Shown: positions 24,470 to 33,553, counted from the stretch's first letter. The stretch is DNA of 40,838 bases from Oligoflexales bacterium (GCA_947476525.1 CANJQY010000004.1:1-40838); one strand, 5' to 3'. The notes: generated by a model not told the origin, from the sequence alone. Program-made: numbers and translations.

Positions 24470-25453
24470 TTATTGGACCTCCGGAAATGGGAGAACCCAA
24501 GCTTTGTCTTGCAAAACGACATCACGATGCATGCTCCGGTGGTTTGGATTTAAAAGCCAACTAACGTAGGGAGCGGCCACAAACATTCTTCGCACGCGGT
24601 CTTGAAACGGCATGGCTTCATAAAGTGGTATACAGCTGGCGAGCACTTCGAAGAAAGGGTCCCTGTGCCGTAAGTCTTTCACCTTAAAAAATTTATGAAG
24701 CTCACCCACCACCCACGGCATTGCCACCAATTGGGCCCACGTGAAATCCGCTTTTCGATGCCACCAGCCGCGGATTCCCGTTTTCCGTTGATCCATAAGC
24801 TTAATCATCAAGTAGGCGTAGTTTGCGTGACGACTCTCCTCTTCGAGGTGTCGACGGTGGAGATTAAAATAGAGCGGATCAATGGTGTCTCGACTGCGAA
24901 ATATCCCTTGATAAATATTAATGGAAACTTCTTCAACGTTTGATACGACCCACCAAAACGCTCGCCCGCCCGATTTCGCATTGTTAATAATCGCAGACTG
25001 AAAATGAGTTCCAAAAGATTTCGGCAGTAACAAATCTAAATCATCAAACGCGATCCCGGCACCGTCGCAATACAATCCAAGGTATTTTTTGAAGGCAGAG
25101 GCGTGCTTCGACTCCTCCGCAAAAAACTGTTCGCCAAGCTCACGCAATTCTGGTCCAACGGGATAATCATTTAACACGTCATCCCATGCAAATTTTTTAA
25201 GGCGCGGCAGGCAATCTTCCATCTCTGAGATCGTAGAATTAACGATAAGCCCCATCAGCTGTGATAGGGCCAAGGATTGTTCTTTAGAGGCGCCAGGAAA
25301 CGCAATGAATTCACTATCGAGAGGCAGCAACATTTTTGATGGATCGACACCTGCCGACCAATCGACGCAGTCATCTACACTCCAAGCCATTCTTTGCTGG
25401 AGTTTTAAGTGTCGGGCAAGTTCTTCGTGATCAAACGGGTCGACTGCACGCAC
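24470..25453 (-). CDS. Ferritin-like diiron oxygenase, AurF-like
   Basis: The 327-residue protein starts at GTG with GGAGG nine bases upstream. It has a four-helix diiron pattern: a first-helix Glu (E77/E79, ISEMED), E114xxH117 (AEESKHA), third-helix Glu (E174/E175, NVEEVSINI) and E206xxH209 (EEESRHANY). These match the carboxylate/histidine set of AurF-type oxygenases and related proteins. They activate O2 to oxidise amines, alkanes or acyl groups. A predicted-metal-dependent-hydrolase label is possible for relatives, but the ligand pattern favours oxygenase. It is the first gene of the compact run oxygenase, hydrolase, M24, SDR, transporter. Confidence 0.75.
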   Translation of the reverse strand: MRAVDPFDHEELARHLKLQQRMAWSVDDCVDWSAGVDPSKMLLPLDSEFIAFPGASKEQSLALSQLMGLIVNSTISEMEDCLPRLKKFAWDDVLNDYPVGPELRELGEQFFAEESKHASAFKKYLGLYCDGAGIAFDDLDLLLPKSFGTHFQSAIINNAKSGGRAFWWVVSNVEEVSINIYQGIFRSRDTIDPLYFNLHRRHLEEESRHANYAYLMIKLMDQRKTGIRGWWHRKADFTWAQLVAMPWVVGELHKFFKVKDLRHRDPFFEVLASCIPLYEAMPFQDRVRRMFVAAPYVSWLLNPNHRSMHRDVVLQDKAWVLPFPEVQ

Positions 25454-25486
25454 GATAGCGATCCTCCGCTAATGCACAATAGTTAG

Positions 25487-25645
25487 TTACGTCATTACTG
25501 CTGCTATTATCATGGAGCTATCAAAAATCAGCAACGACCAAATGGCCGCTGCTAAAAAATTAACGAATTCGCTGCATTTGTAAAGTTTGGTATCGCCAGC
25601 AATGTCGTCAGATGAAGCATCATCCTTCGAACCTGCACTGACCAA
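25487..25645 (-). CDS. Possible small membrane protein, or read-through extension of RmuC
   Basis: Directly after the RmuC TAG the same frame stays open for 63 codons to a TAA at 25487-25489. The encoded sequence is acidic and serine-rich, then ends in a hydrophobic segment (FVNFLAAAIWSLLIF, then SSMIIAAVM) that would span the membrane. As a free gene it would have to begin at TTG 25645 (52 residues), which has no clear ribosome binding site. Alternatively it is a former or read-through C-terminal extension of RmuC. The ordered composition (polar then membrane segment) argues against random sequence. Confidence 0.4.
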   Translation of the reverse strand: MVSAGSKDDASSDDIAGDTKLYKCSEFVNFLAAAIWSLLIFDSSMIIAAVMT

Positions 25646-25678
25646 ATAATCATCACTATTTTCAACGCTTGATTCTTT

Positions 25679-27007
25679 CTAACTTATTGTCGGCTCAAGC
25701 GAATCGAGATTTGACGTGCCAAGCAAAACGTCTGCTTGCGCGGCTGAAAGTTCTTCAACACTCCGCAGTTTCTGATGGATCGTCTTTGACTTCTTCGATG
25801 CATCGTCGATCTTTTCAGCGGCTTCCGTTAATTTTTTATGCACTCCGTCAAGTATGACACCAAACTTGCCGTATTCAGCTTTTACGGCACCTAATATTTT
25901 CCAGACCTCTCCCGACCGCTTTTGGATGGCCAGTGTTCTAAATCCCATTTGTAAACTATTTAAAATTGCGGCCAGGGTCGTAGGACCGGCAATTGTTATC
26001 CGGAAATCAATCTGCAGCCTTTCAGTTAGCCCGTTTATGCGCAAAACTTCGGCATAGAGACCTTCTGTTGGTAAAAACAGAATTGCAAAATCCGTGGTTT
26101 TGGGCGGGTGAATATACTTGTCTCGTATATCCTTCGCCGAGACCTTTATCGCTGCTTCCAGCTCACGCCTTGCCACGGCAGCCAGATCGGAGTTTCCAGC
26201 ATCTTGGGCCTCGAGTAGGCGGTGATAGGATTCCAGCGGAAATTTACTGTCGATCGGAAGGAGGACCGAGCCAGAGTCGTCGTCCTTGCCCGGGAGCTTG
26301 ATCGCGAATTCGACGACGTCAGCCCCTTTGCCTACTTTTGCGTTGGCTTCATACTGGTCCTGCGTCAAAACCTGCTCCAGCAACATGGCGAGCTGCACTT
26401 CTCCCCAAGTGCCGCGAGTTTTAACATTGGTAAGTACACGTTTCAAATCACCAACTCCGTTGGCGAGTGCTTGCATTTCCCCGAGACCGCGTTGCACGAG
26501 CTCAAGGCGGTCGCCCACCATTTTAAAGGAGTCTCCAAGCCTGCGTTCAAGGGTGCCTTCAAGTTTTTCTTCCACCGTCCTACGCATGGACTCTAGGCGT
26601 TCTCCACTTTGTTTTTCGATGTGCAGCAGCCGATCGTCGACTGTTTTTTGGAGTTCGCGCAGGCGCACTTCATTATTATTTGCAATGCCAGCCCATTGTT
26701 TTGACATGACGTCAAGTTGCGTCAGCTGCTGGGCACTCGTCCCGCGCAATTCCTCAGCCATCTGCGAATGGCCCGCACGAACGTAGCTAGTGACTTCCTC
26801 GCGCAAATTTTTGTGGGCATTGGCTACGTCTGCACGCATGCGACCTGACTCATCCCCTAGTGCTTGAGTGATCGAGATCCGTAGTTTTTCCGTTGCTGCA
26901 GCAAAAATATCTTGGCTGTTTACGATACTGGTTCGACGTTGAAGCAAAAAAACGGCGACCCATCCAACTGCGTTAATGACACCTAAAACCAAAAGTCCTT
27001 CAAGCAT
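25679..27007 (-). CDS. rmuC: RmuC-family protein
   Basis: The 442-residue protein begins at ATG 27007 with GGAG nine bases upstream; a TTG five codons earlier has no such site. It has an N-terminal membrane anchor (LLVLGVINAVGWVAVFLLQRR), a long coiled coil (about residues 30-190) and the RmuC domain with VLTNVKTRGTWGEVQLAMLLEQVL, LPIDSKFPLESYHRL, FAILFLPTEGLYAEVL and AGPTTLAAILNSLQMGFR. RmuC limits inversions at short inverted repeats in E. coli and has a nuclease-like fold. The start overlaps the rhomboid stop by eight bases. Confidence 0.92.
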   Translation of the reverse strand: MLEGLLVLGVINAVGWVAVFLLQRRTSIVNSQDIFAAATEKLRISITQALGDESGRMRADVANAHKNLREEVTSYVRAGHSQMAEELRGTSAQQLTQLDVMSKQWAGIANNNEVRLRELQKTVDDRLLHIEKQSGERLESMRRTVEEKLEGTLERRLGDSFKMVGDRLELVQRGLGEMQALANGVGDLKRVLTNVKTRGTWGEVQLAMLLEQVLTQDQYEANAKVGKGADVVEFAIKLPGKDDDSGSVLLPIDSKFPLESYHRLLEAQDAGNSDLAAVARRELEAAIKVSAKDIRDKYIHPPKTTDFAILFLPTEGLYAEVLRINGLTERLQIDFRITIAGPTTLAAILNSLQMGFRTLAIQKRSGEVWKILGAVKAEYGKFGVILDGVHKKLTEAAEKIDDASKKSKTIHQKLRSVEELSAAQADVLLGTSNLDSLEPTIS

Positions 27008-27797
27008 CGGCGGATTCTCCAATTTGATCGTTGTTAAGAGATAATTTAACGGGGGCGTAAACTGATATTAGCGGCGTGAAGATAACGCCTAAGATCAGGC
27101 CACATAAAAATCCAGTCAAGTGAGCTAAATAGCTAACATGCGGATCATAGGTTTGAGGCACCAGCACCATGAGTGCGAAGGCCATGGCTCTGCCGACTCG
27201 TTTGACCCACCAATTTCTGTGATCAAACCGCACGTATAGCACCAGCCAAAGTGCCACCATTCCAAAAATCATGCCCGAGGCACCCAAAAGATGAACCTGC
27301 TCGTCATAAAAATAAATGGTCAGTCCATTAGAAACAATACCGATCACCAGAGGCAATACCACTGAAGCTAACCATCCGAAATACCCATGCAAAAGCCAAG
27401 CAAAAAACAAATAAATCGGCAAATTGTGCAATAAGTGATCTAAATTCCCATGCCCGAAAATAGCCGTTGCTAGTCGCCAGTATTGATGAGCCTCGGTTAG
27501 GCTCTCTCTAGACACGTCAAAATAATAAAATCTATCGGGATCACTCCACCTCAGAATACTAGCTCCAGTCATGAGCGCAAAAAACACGGCGCCTGGTAGC
27601 AAGCTTCCTTTGCGGGGCATCCTTTCAAATTCGGTAAGAGGCCCCTTGGGCGTTGGCAAAAAATCTTCAGCCGGAGGCACTGAGTAGCCTTCTTCGGCGA
27701 CTTCTGGACGTGATTCCGAGCTCTTGCCCGCTGGCTCATGGCTTGCCGAATCATTTGCCGAGTCATTTGCCTTATCGTATGCCTCATTAATTACCAT
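27000..27797 (-). CDS. Rhomboid intramembrane serine protease
   Basis: The 265-residue protein (from ATG 27797, with AAGG upstream; an ATG 20 codons earlier lacks a binding site) has a hydrophilic N-terminal tail with an ANDSANDSAS repeat and a six-helix rhomboid core. Active-site features are GHGNLDHLLHNLPIYLFFA (the conserved H/N region), the catalytic Ser175 in LLGASGMIFGM (GxSG) and His226 in YLAHLTGFLCGLILG. Rhomboids cleave membrane proteins within their transmembrane segments. It is first in a minus-strand series with rmuC and perhaps the diiron oxygenase run. Confidence 0.88.
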   Translation of the reverse strand: MVINEAYDKANDSANDSASHEPAGKSSESRPEVAEEGYSVPPAEDFLPTPKGPLTEFERMPRKGSLLPGAVFFALMTGASILRWSDPDRFYYFDVSRESLTEAHQYWRLATAIFGHGNLDHLLHNLPIYLFFAWLLHGYFGWLASVVLPLVIGIVSNGLTIYFYDEQVHLLGASGMIFGMVALWLVLYVRFDHRNWWVKRVGRAMAFALMVLVPQTYDPHVSYLAHLTGFLCGLILGVIFTPLISVYAPVKLSLNNDQIGESADA

Positions 27798-28029
27798 ATG
27801 GTTTGCCTTATTAATTGCCAATATCCATTTGATGGGGCCAGTTAAAGGATAGCCCATTTATGAACAAAGTAAAAATTAAAAAAATCTATAATATCGGGCC
27901 CATAAGATACATTGCCGGCAAAGTCAGAGGGGGCACGACAATCACTAGACATCCCGCTTAACTTCGTGGTAAAAATCCCCTCTTTTGCCCTTATAAACGC
28001 ACCACCATTTTCGGCATAATATCACAATT

Positions 28030-29325
28030 ATGGACACTCCTGACAACATACCAACGAGACTCGACGACACTCGACCAGGTCTCACCAAACCAGACACCAG
28101 GCACACAGGCCCGGCTGATACTGTTGCTCGGTTGTCGTCTAGGCTGCCTGGTTTCTATGAATTATCCATCCGCGAAAGGCTGACTGTCGTGGCTGGCCTT
28201 GCATGTCTTAGTGAAACCGATCGCTTTCACATTGGACACTTCGGCTCTCTCAATGGTGAGTTGGCTGATGTTTTTATAGAAAATGCGGTTGGCACATTTT
28301 CGATGCCCCTTGGTGTCGCGACAAATTTCCTGGTTAACGGCAAAAATGTCTTAGTTCCGATGGCCGTTGAAGAATCCAGCGTTCTTGCGGGTGCCAGTCA
28401 CGGCGCTAAACTAGCACGAATGGGTGGCGGATTTAAAACCTCTGCGACGCTTCCGATCATGACCGGCCAAATTCAACTCTTCCTTAAATCCCAGTGTGAT
28501 TTTGATGGAATTTTAGCAGCTCACAAACAAGACCTTATCGCGTTTGCCAATCACGGGCACGATCGATTAATTGCACGTGGGGGCGGCGCCTGCGATATGG
28601 ACTGGCGCTACATTCCAGAAATGCGCAGCGTCGTCATTCATCTGTACATAGACACTCGCGAGGCCATGGGTGCGAACATTGTCAATACAATGTGCGAACG
28701 AGTTTCGACCATTATGCCTGAAATTCTTCCCTGTGATATCGGGCTTAGAATATTAACAAATCTCACAGAAAGGCGCCTTGCCAGCGCTGAGTGTCTGATC
28801 CCTGCAAGCGCATTTGACTCTCCTGAGTATAAAGGCAAAGATGTGGTCGACCGCATTGAAAAAGCGTACCTGTTTGCAAAATATGACGTACACCGCGCGA
28901 CCACCAACAACAAAGGCATCATGAACGGAATTGACCCCGTCTTAATCGCCACCGGAAACGATTGGCGCGCGATTGAGGCCGGAGTTCATTCGTGGGCATG
29001 TCGCGATGGACGCTACAGCCCGCTTGCTGTTTGGCGTAAAACGCTTCACGGCGATCTTCACGGCTCGATGGAAATACCAATGGCGGTCGGAGTGGTCGGC
29101 GGTGTGACGAAGCTTCATCCAACAGCCCAGGCAAGTTTGCGCATCATGGGTAATCCTGATGCGAGCACGCTGGCACAGATTGTCGTGGCCACTGGACTTG
29201 CACAGAACCTATCAGCCCTTCGCGCTCTCGCCTCCGAGGGTATTCAGCGAGGTCACATGGGGCTACACCGCAAAAACCTCGACATGCTGGAGGAGTGGGC
29301 CAGCCGAGCCTCCTCCAATAACTAA
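28030..29325 (+). CDS. mvaA: Class II HMG-CoA reductase
   Basis: The 431-residue enzyme converts HMG-CoA to mevalonate, the committed step of the mevalonate pathway. The class II pattern is clear: ENAVGTFSMPLGVATNF (catalytic Glu), VPMAVEESSVLAGAS, TNNKGIMNGIDPVLIATGNDWRA (catalytic Lys), VGGVTKLHPTAQ and the C-terminal GHMGLHRKNL (catalytic His). The ~50-residue N-terminal extension is polar and proline-rich, and the ribosome binding site is weak, so the true start may be internal. It heads the operon mvaA-mvaK2-mvaD-mvaK1-mqnD-mqnE. With biosynthetic genes following, it acts in synthesis although the class is often named degradative. HMG-CoA synthase and IPP isomerase are not in the window. 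Confidence 0.92.
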   Translation: MDTPDNIPTRLDDTRPGLTKPDTRHTGPADTVARLSSRLPGFYELSIRERLTVVAGLACLSETDRFHIGHFGSLNGELADVFIENAVGTFSMPLGVATNFLVNGKNVLVPMAVEESSVLAGASHGAKLARMGGGFKTSATLPIMTGQIQLFLKSQCDFDGILAAHKQDLIAFANHGHDRLIARGGGACDMDWRYIPEMRSVVIHLYIDTREAMGANIVNTMCERVSTIMPEILPCDIGLRILTNLTERRLASAECLIPASAFDSPEYKGKDVVDRIEKAYLFAKYDVHRATTNNKGIMNGIDPVLIATGNDWRAIEAGVHSWACRDGRYSPLAVWRKTLHGDLHGSMEIPMAVGVVGGVTKLHPTAQASLRIMGNPDASTLAQIVVATGLAQNLSALRALASEGIQRGHMGLHRKNLDMLEEWASRASSNN

Positions 29326-29375
29326 CCGGAGCCATTAATCACGTCACTAGCACTGCTGACACGAGACGAGAAAAA

Positions 29376-30458
29376 TTGAAAACAATCGAAATATTCATCC
29401 CAGGAAAAATAATGCTAGCAGGCGAATACAGCGTGCTACATGGTGGCCATGCTTTGGCGGCCACGCTCTCTTGCGGCATGACGATTACCGTTGACTGGCA
29501 TCCTCATGCGGCCGAGTGGGAAATTCACAGCAACCTATGGCCCGAGCCGAAGTTTGTCGTAGACGATCATTCGCCACAATTAGACATGCTTTGTCGAGCG
29601 GTCCAATACGCAGCAAAACGAACTGGCATGCACGGTGGAACGATTCGCGTAAAATCCGATCTCGATTTGAGTGCGGGCGTTGGCTCATCGTCAGCCCTGC
29701 GTCTTGGCATTTGCGGTGCTTTTTTATCTCTAAAAAATGACCCTCAGAAGACAAACACCGGCACACTTCCTATCGAAGCCATACAAGCCGCCTGGACATT
29801 GCAATCCGAGGGTCAAGGCACGGCCAGTGGTTACGACATTGTCACACAATACGCCGGTGGATTGGTCGAATTTTCGTTCGAACACTCCGACCACAGGTGG
29901 CGTCCATCCTGGTTTCGCCACGATCTCAATGGCCTTGAAGATGTGGTTCATGTGTTTGTTGGGGGCCACGGCGCGCCTACGACTAAAACTATAAATTCTA
30001 CGTCTTCATGGCTAGAATTCGGAAATCGATTTGACAGACTGATGGAGATTTCGGAAACGCTTGTGGACGCGTTTAATTTCACTATTAAATGGCCAACTGT
30101 AGACAGCGTGAAGAAGCTTGCCTCGGCCTGCGGAGCGGTGCGAACTTTGTTTACTGGCAACCCGAATTTCCCGAATCAAGTCAAGGAAAAATTGGCTACA
30201 ATACCTGGCCTTGATCAGACTTGGAGCTGGAAAACCACCGGCGCCGGCGGCGAAGATGCGATCCTTCTGATCGGGACGCGACACACGGCTCGTGCTGCCA
30301 TGTTGGCTCTGCTCGAAATCGGCTGGCATCCCATTGACTATCCTTTTGCAGCAGGTGCGGCACGAATTACAGGGGCACCACGTGAGATTTTAGACAATCC
30401 CGAAAGCAAACAGGCCTCCTCGACCCCTAGACCATCTTCCGGCGGTGCAAACAAATGA
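29376..30458 (+). CDS. mvaK2: Phosphomevalonate kinase
   Basis: The 360-residue GHMP kinase phosphorylates 5-phosphomevalonate to 5-diphosphomevalonate. It has the N-terminal PGKIMLAGEYSVLHGGHALA, the phosphate loop LSAGVGSSSALRLG, the family-specific EGQGTASGYDIVTQYAGG and the C-terminal KTTGAGGEDAIL. The start is TTG with GACGAG upstream. Its stop overlaps the next start (ATGA). Order and motif differences from the other two GHMP genes in the operon support this assignment over mevalonate kinase. Confidence 0.88.
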   Translation: MKTIEIFIPGKIMLAGEYSVLHGGHALAATLSCGMTITVDWHPHAAEWEIHSNLWPEPKFVVDDHSPQLDMLCRAVQYAAKRTGMHGGTIRVKSDLDLSAGVGSSSALRLGICGAFLSLKNDPQKTNTGTLPIEAIQAAWTLQSEGQGTASGYDIVTQYAGGLVEFSFEHSDHRWRPSWFRHDLNGLEDVVHVFVGGHGAPTTKTINSTSSWLEFGNRFDRLMEISETLVDAFNFTIKWPTVDSVKKLASACGAVRTLFTGNPNFPNQVKEKLATIPGLDQTWSWKTTGAGGEDAILLIGTRHTARAAMLALLEIGWHPIDYPFAAGAARITGAPREILDNPESKQASSTPRPSSGGANK

Positions 30459-31594
30459 TTGTTCCCACCATCGATTTAATTGGGGATTTAACTGGCAATA
30501 TTTTTTCTGCTACCGCACCAAGTAATATCGCGTTTTTGAAATACTGGGGCAAACGCAGCGTTGAACTCCAGTGGCCAGCTAACGACTCTCTTTCCATGAC
30601 ACTCTCAGCAAGCGTTACGACCACAAACGTGTGCCGCACAGCAAATACTTTTGACCGTTTTACAATGGCGGGCAACACCATTTCCTCGGTCACACATCCT
30701 GGCGACAAAGTATTTCAACACGTTGAATTTATCAGAAAACAATTGAACCTCATTCATAATGTGAACCCCGCTCAAAATTCAGACTGGGACTGCGGTTTAG
30801 ACATCTCAACTAAAAACAGCTTTCCCACTGGTTGTGGAATTGCCAGCAGCGCCAGCGGTTTTGCCGCACTAACGCTTGCCACCACCGCAGCACTCCTCGG
30901 CGAATCGTCTTGGGACTCCCTTCACAAGGCTGGCGTAACACGTCAGGTGCTTGGGCACTGGGCGCGCCAAGGCAGTGGTAGTGCCGGTAGAAGTATGTTC
31001 GGAGGTTTTGTCCAGTGGGGCGCCGGTGGAGATCCTACGTCACAGTTTATTAGCGAAGAGTTTACCTCTGATCACTGGGACTTAGCTGACGTCATCGTCG
31101 TGCTGTCTGACGTTCAAAAACATGTTTCCTCTTCTGAAGCTCATTTAGCAGCTTGGTCAAGTCCACTTTTCAAACCGAGATTAGCGGGTATAGCTGACCG
31201 GCTAGCCGCGATCAAACAGGCCATTGCCGAGCGAGACCTTTCGACACTGGGCCGTGAGATCGAATGTGACGCACTAGAAATGCATGGAGTGGCTCTGACA
31301 GGGGCTCCTTCCGTTCAGTATTTTACTGAAGACACGATTAATTTTATTTCGTGGGTCAGAGCGGAACGCCTTGCATGCCTGCTCCCCGCATGGTTTACCA
31401 TCGACGCAGGCCCGAACGTGCATTTAATTTGCCGGTCCGAGGACGCCTCAATGGTTTCTTCCCACGTCAAAGCCAATTGGCCGAGGGCGCAATTGATTCT
31501 CGACCGAATTGGAACTGGGCCAGAGATTAAGAGTAGCCGCGTAGGTGCGCGAGCGTCCATGGACCGCAATTTTTCGGAGAGCGCACATGCCTAA
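30455..31594 (+). CDS. mvaD: Diphosphomevalonate decarboxylase
   Basis: The 379-residue GHMP-superfamily enzyme makes isopentenyl diphosphate by ATP-dependent decarboxylation. Motifs are ATAPSNIAFLKYWGKR, NDSLSMTLSASVTTT, the phosphate loop FPTGCGIASSASGFAA and the family signature RQGSGSAGRSMFGGF. The product length is slightly above the family's usual ~330 because of N- and C-terminal tails. It is coupled to the kinase upstream by ATGA and overlaps the next start by eight bases. Confidence 0.92.
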   Translation: MIVPTIDLIGDLTGNIFSATAPSNIAFLKYWGKRSVELQWPANDSLSMTLSASVTTTNVCRTANTFDRFTMAGNTISSVTHPGDKVFQHVEFIRKQLNLIHNVNPAQNSDWDCGLDISTKNSFPTGCGIASSASGFAALTLATTAALLGESSWDSLHKAGVTRQVLGHWARQGSGSAGRSMFGGFVQWGAGGDPTSQFISEEFTSDHWDLADVIVVLSDVQKHVSSSEAHLAAWSSPLFKPRLAGIADRLAAIKQAIAERDLSTLGREIECDALEMHGVALTGAPSVQYFTEDTINFISWVRAERLACLLPAWFTIDAGPNVHLICRSEDASMVSSHVKANWPRAQLILDRIGTGPEIKSSRVGARASMDRNFSESAHA

Positions 31595-32672
31595 TATTCC
31601 GCAGAGTTCAGATGTCGACAACATCAATAGTAATATCAACAGCAATAGTACTGCCAATATTAATCTTGACATTAGTAATAATTCGCCTGAAAAATCGCTA
31701 AATTTTTCGTTCACGCAGCAGTTAGGCATGAGTGGACGTCCGGTGCGCAGCGAAGCCACCTCTCGCGCCGCCGGCAAAGTGATCCTCACAGGGGAACACG
31801 CCGTTGTCTACGGCGCGCGAGCCATTGCTGTTCCTCTTCTTTCTCGTAATATTAATTTTCGCATGTACACAGACCGTGCTGCTACGTCGACTCCGTGCAT
31901 AAAATTTCAGATTGGCGGGCAACCTGCTCAAGAGCAACTTGTGCGTATGGTTGACGATGCGTTTGAAGTTCTTGGAGTTCCGAAGTTTAATCTTTCCATT
32001 GACGCTCGTAGTACGTTGATCATTGGGGCTGGAATTGGATCCTCCGCAAGTATCTGTGTTGGTGTGCTGCGCGGAATGGCTCAGGTTTGCGGCATCGTAT
32101 TGACACCAGTGGCACTGGCCGAGTTGGCGAATAAATTAGAGCGCCGTTTCCACGGAACTCCTTCAGGCTTGGACACGGCCGTTATTTCTTTGGAGCACGC
32201 TATTTTATTTGAGCGTGGACGACATGCCCAGGCCCTCATTGTCAACAAACCTAAAGGATCAAATCTCCCCTGGTGTTTTGCCTTACTTGACACCGGCCTC
32301 CGGTCTCCGACCATTGACATGGTTTATAAGGCGAAGCCATGGTTTGACAAACACGCAAGCACAGCGATCGATCAATTCAACGACATCACCTCCAACGCTG
32401 CAAGTGCTTTAATGGACGGTGACCTTCAGCGAATGGCTGCGGCAATGACTCAAAATCACGAGTTACTTGTGAGTGCGGGAGTTGCGACGCAGCCGGTTTG
32501 CGACATGGTAAGCTTGGCATTGAAAAATGGAGCACTAGCCGCAAAAATTACCGGCGCTGGTGGCGGAGGATGCGTGCTAGCGTTGTTTCCCACAGAACTT
32601 TGTGACCGTGCAATGGCTAGCGTGCGAAAAACAATCGGCAATGATCGGATCCTTCCACTGTTTATTCCTTGA
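31587..32672 (+). CDS. mvaK1: Mevalonate kinase
   Basis: The 361-residue GHMP kinase phosphorylates mevalonate. The chosen ATG 31587 has GGAG seven bases upstream and lies in the last codons of mvaD; a longer frame exists but would overlap more. Residues 5-35 are an unusual Asn/Ser-rich stretch (NINSNINSNSTANIN) absent from typical enzymes. The core has AGKVILTGEHAVVYGARAIA, the phosphate loop IIGAGIGSSASICVG, ERRFHGTPSGLDTAVIS and KITGAGGGGCVLAL. The order of reactions in the operon is therefore reductase, PMK, decarboxylase, MVK. Confidence 0.92.
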   Translation: MPNIPQSSDVDNINSNINSNSTANINLDISNNSPEKSLNFSFTQQLGMSGRPVRSEATSRAAGKVILTGEHAVVYGARAIAVPLLSRNINFRMYTDRAATSTPCIKFQIGGQPAQEQLVRMVDDAFEVLGVPKFNLSIDARSTLIIGAGIGSSASICVGVLRGMAQVCGIVLTPVALAELANKLERRFHGTPSGLDTAVISLEHAILFERGRHAQALIVNKPKGSNLPWCFALLDTGLRSPTIDMVYKAKPWFDKHASTAIDQFNDITSNAASALMDGDLQRMAAAMTQNHELLVSAGVATQPVCDMVSLALKNGALAAKITGAGGGGCVLALFPTELCDRAMASVRKTIGNDRILPLFIP

Positions 32673-32692
32673 GACGACTGTGAGATGCTTTT

Positions 32693-33553
32693 ATGAACCA
32701 ACTAAAACAAAATATTTCTATCGCGTATAGCCCCGACACTGACGACGCTTTTATGGTGCTAGCACTTCGTGAAAAACGCGTTGACTGGGAGGATTTTGAA
32801 TTCTCTTTTACGGTGGGCGACATTCAAGAATTGAACGACGACGCACGCAATTCAGTTTTCGACATTACGGCTATTAGTGTTGGGGCCTATCCAAATCTTC
32901 GGGAAAACTATCTGCTGATGCCCGTTGGCGCGAGTGTTGGCGACGAATTCGGACCTGCCATTGTAACGAGCCCCGGCAGCACTTTGTCCATAGACGATCT
33001 TCGTGGGAAACGCATTGCTGTACCCGGCCTAAACACCTCGGCTCACATTGCCGCTCAAGCATTGTTTGGGCCCTTTACCGCTGTTCCCATGTATTTTATG
33101 GATATTCGCAATGCGGTCGTGACGGGTGACGTGGATGCTGGTATTTTGATCCACGAATTGCAACTTGATCCTGAATCGGCGGGCCTGCAAAAAATTTCTG
33201 ACTTAGGCCGCCTGTGGCATAACCGATTCCAATTGCCGTTACCACTTGGGGCGAACGCAATCCGGCGGAGTCTTGGCCCCCAGACCATTGCTCGCCTATC
33301 TCGCATCTACCGCAGAAGCATTGAAGTGGGGCTAGAAAATCGCAGTGCTACAATTACTAGCGCGGTTAATTCTGCGGCAGCAAAGGACTTGCTGGACGAA
33401 GCCATGGGGGATCGGTATATTTCAATGTACGTAAATCACCGCAGCTTAGAGTTTCAGGAAGATGTCTTGTCGGGGATTCGTACCATGTTTGACCAGGGTG
33501 CCCAAAAAGGTCTATTTCTACCAATCGATTTAGCCGGTCATTTAAGCCCGTAA
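32693..33553 (+). CDS. mqnD: 1,4-dihydroxy-6-naphthoate synthase MqnD
   Basis: The 286-residue periplasmic-binding-protein-like enzyme cleaves cyclic dehypoxanthinyl futalosine in the futalosine route to menaquinone. MqnD traits are the N-terminal IAYSPDTDDAFMVLAL (usual SPCPNDTF), DITAISVGAYPNL, GPAIVTSP, DAGILIHELQL and the characteristic DLGRLWHNRFQLPLPLGANAIRR, then LYVN-like MYVNHRSLEF. The Cys-Pro-Asn of the N-terminal motif is replaced by Asp-Thr-Asp, a visible departure. MqnA was considered, but the DLGxxWxxxxxxPxPLG segment points to MqnD. It is 20 bases after mvaK1 and 21 bases before mqnE. Confidence 0.85.
   Translation: MNQLKQNISIAYSPDTDDAFMVLALREKRVDWEDFEFSFTVGDIQELNDDARNSVFDITAISVGAYPNLRENYLLMPVGASVGDEFGPAIVTSPGSTLSIDDLRGKRIAVPGLNTSAHIAAQALFGPFTAVPMYFMDIRNAVVTGDVDAGILIHELQLDPESAGLQKISDLGRLWHNRFQLPLPLGANAIRRSLGPQTIARLSRIYRRSIEVGLENRSATITSAVNSAAAKDLLDEAMGDRYISMYVNHRSLEFQEDVLSGIRTMFDQGAQKGLFLPIDLAGHLSP

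Noticed and set aside
25518-25583. 23-residue plus-strand frame MELSKISNDQ... in the spacer after rmuC
   Set aside because: No binding site; the opposite-strand frame continuing from rmuC is longer and more protein-like.
27887-27892. TATAAT in the divergent spacer before mvaA
   Set aside because: No -35 at acceptable spacing and the region is generally A/T-rich, so it is not called as a promoter.
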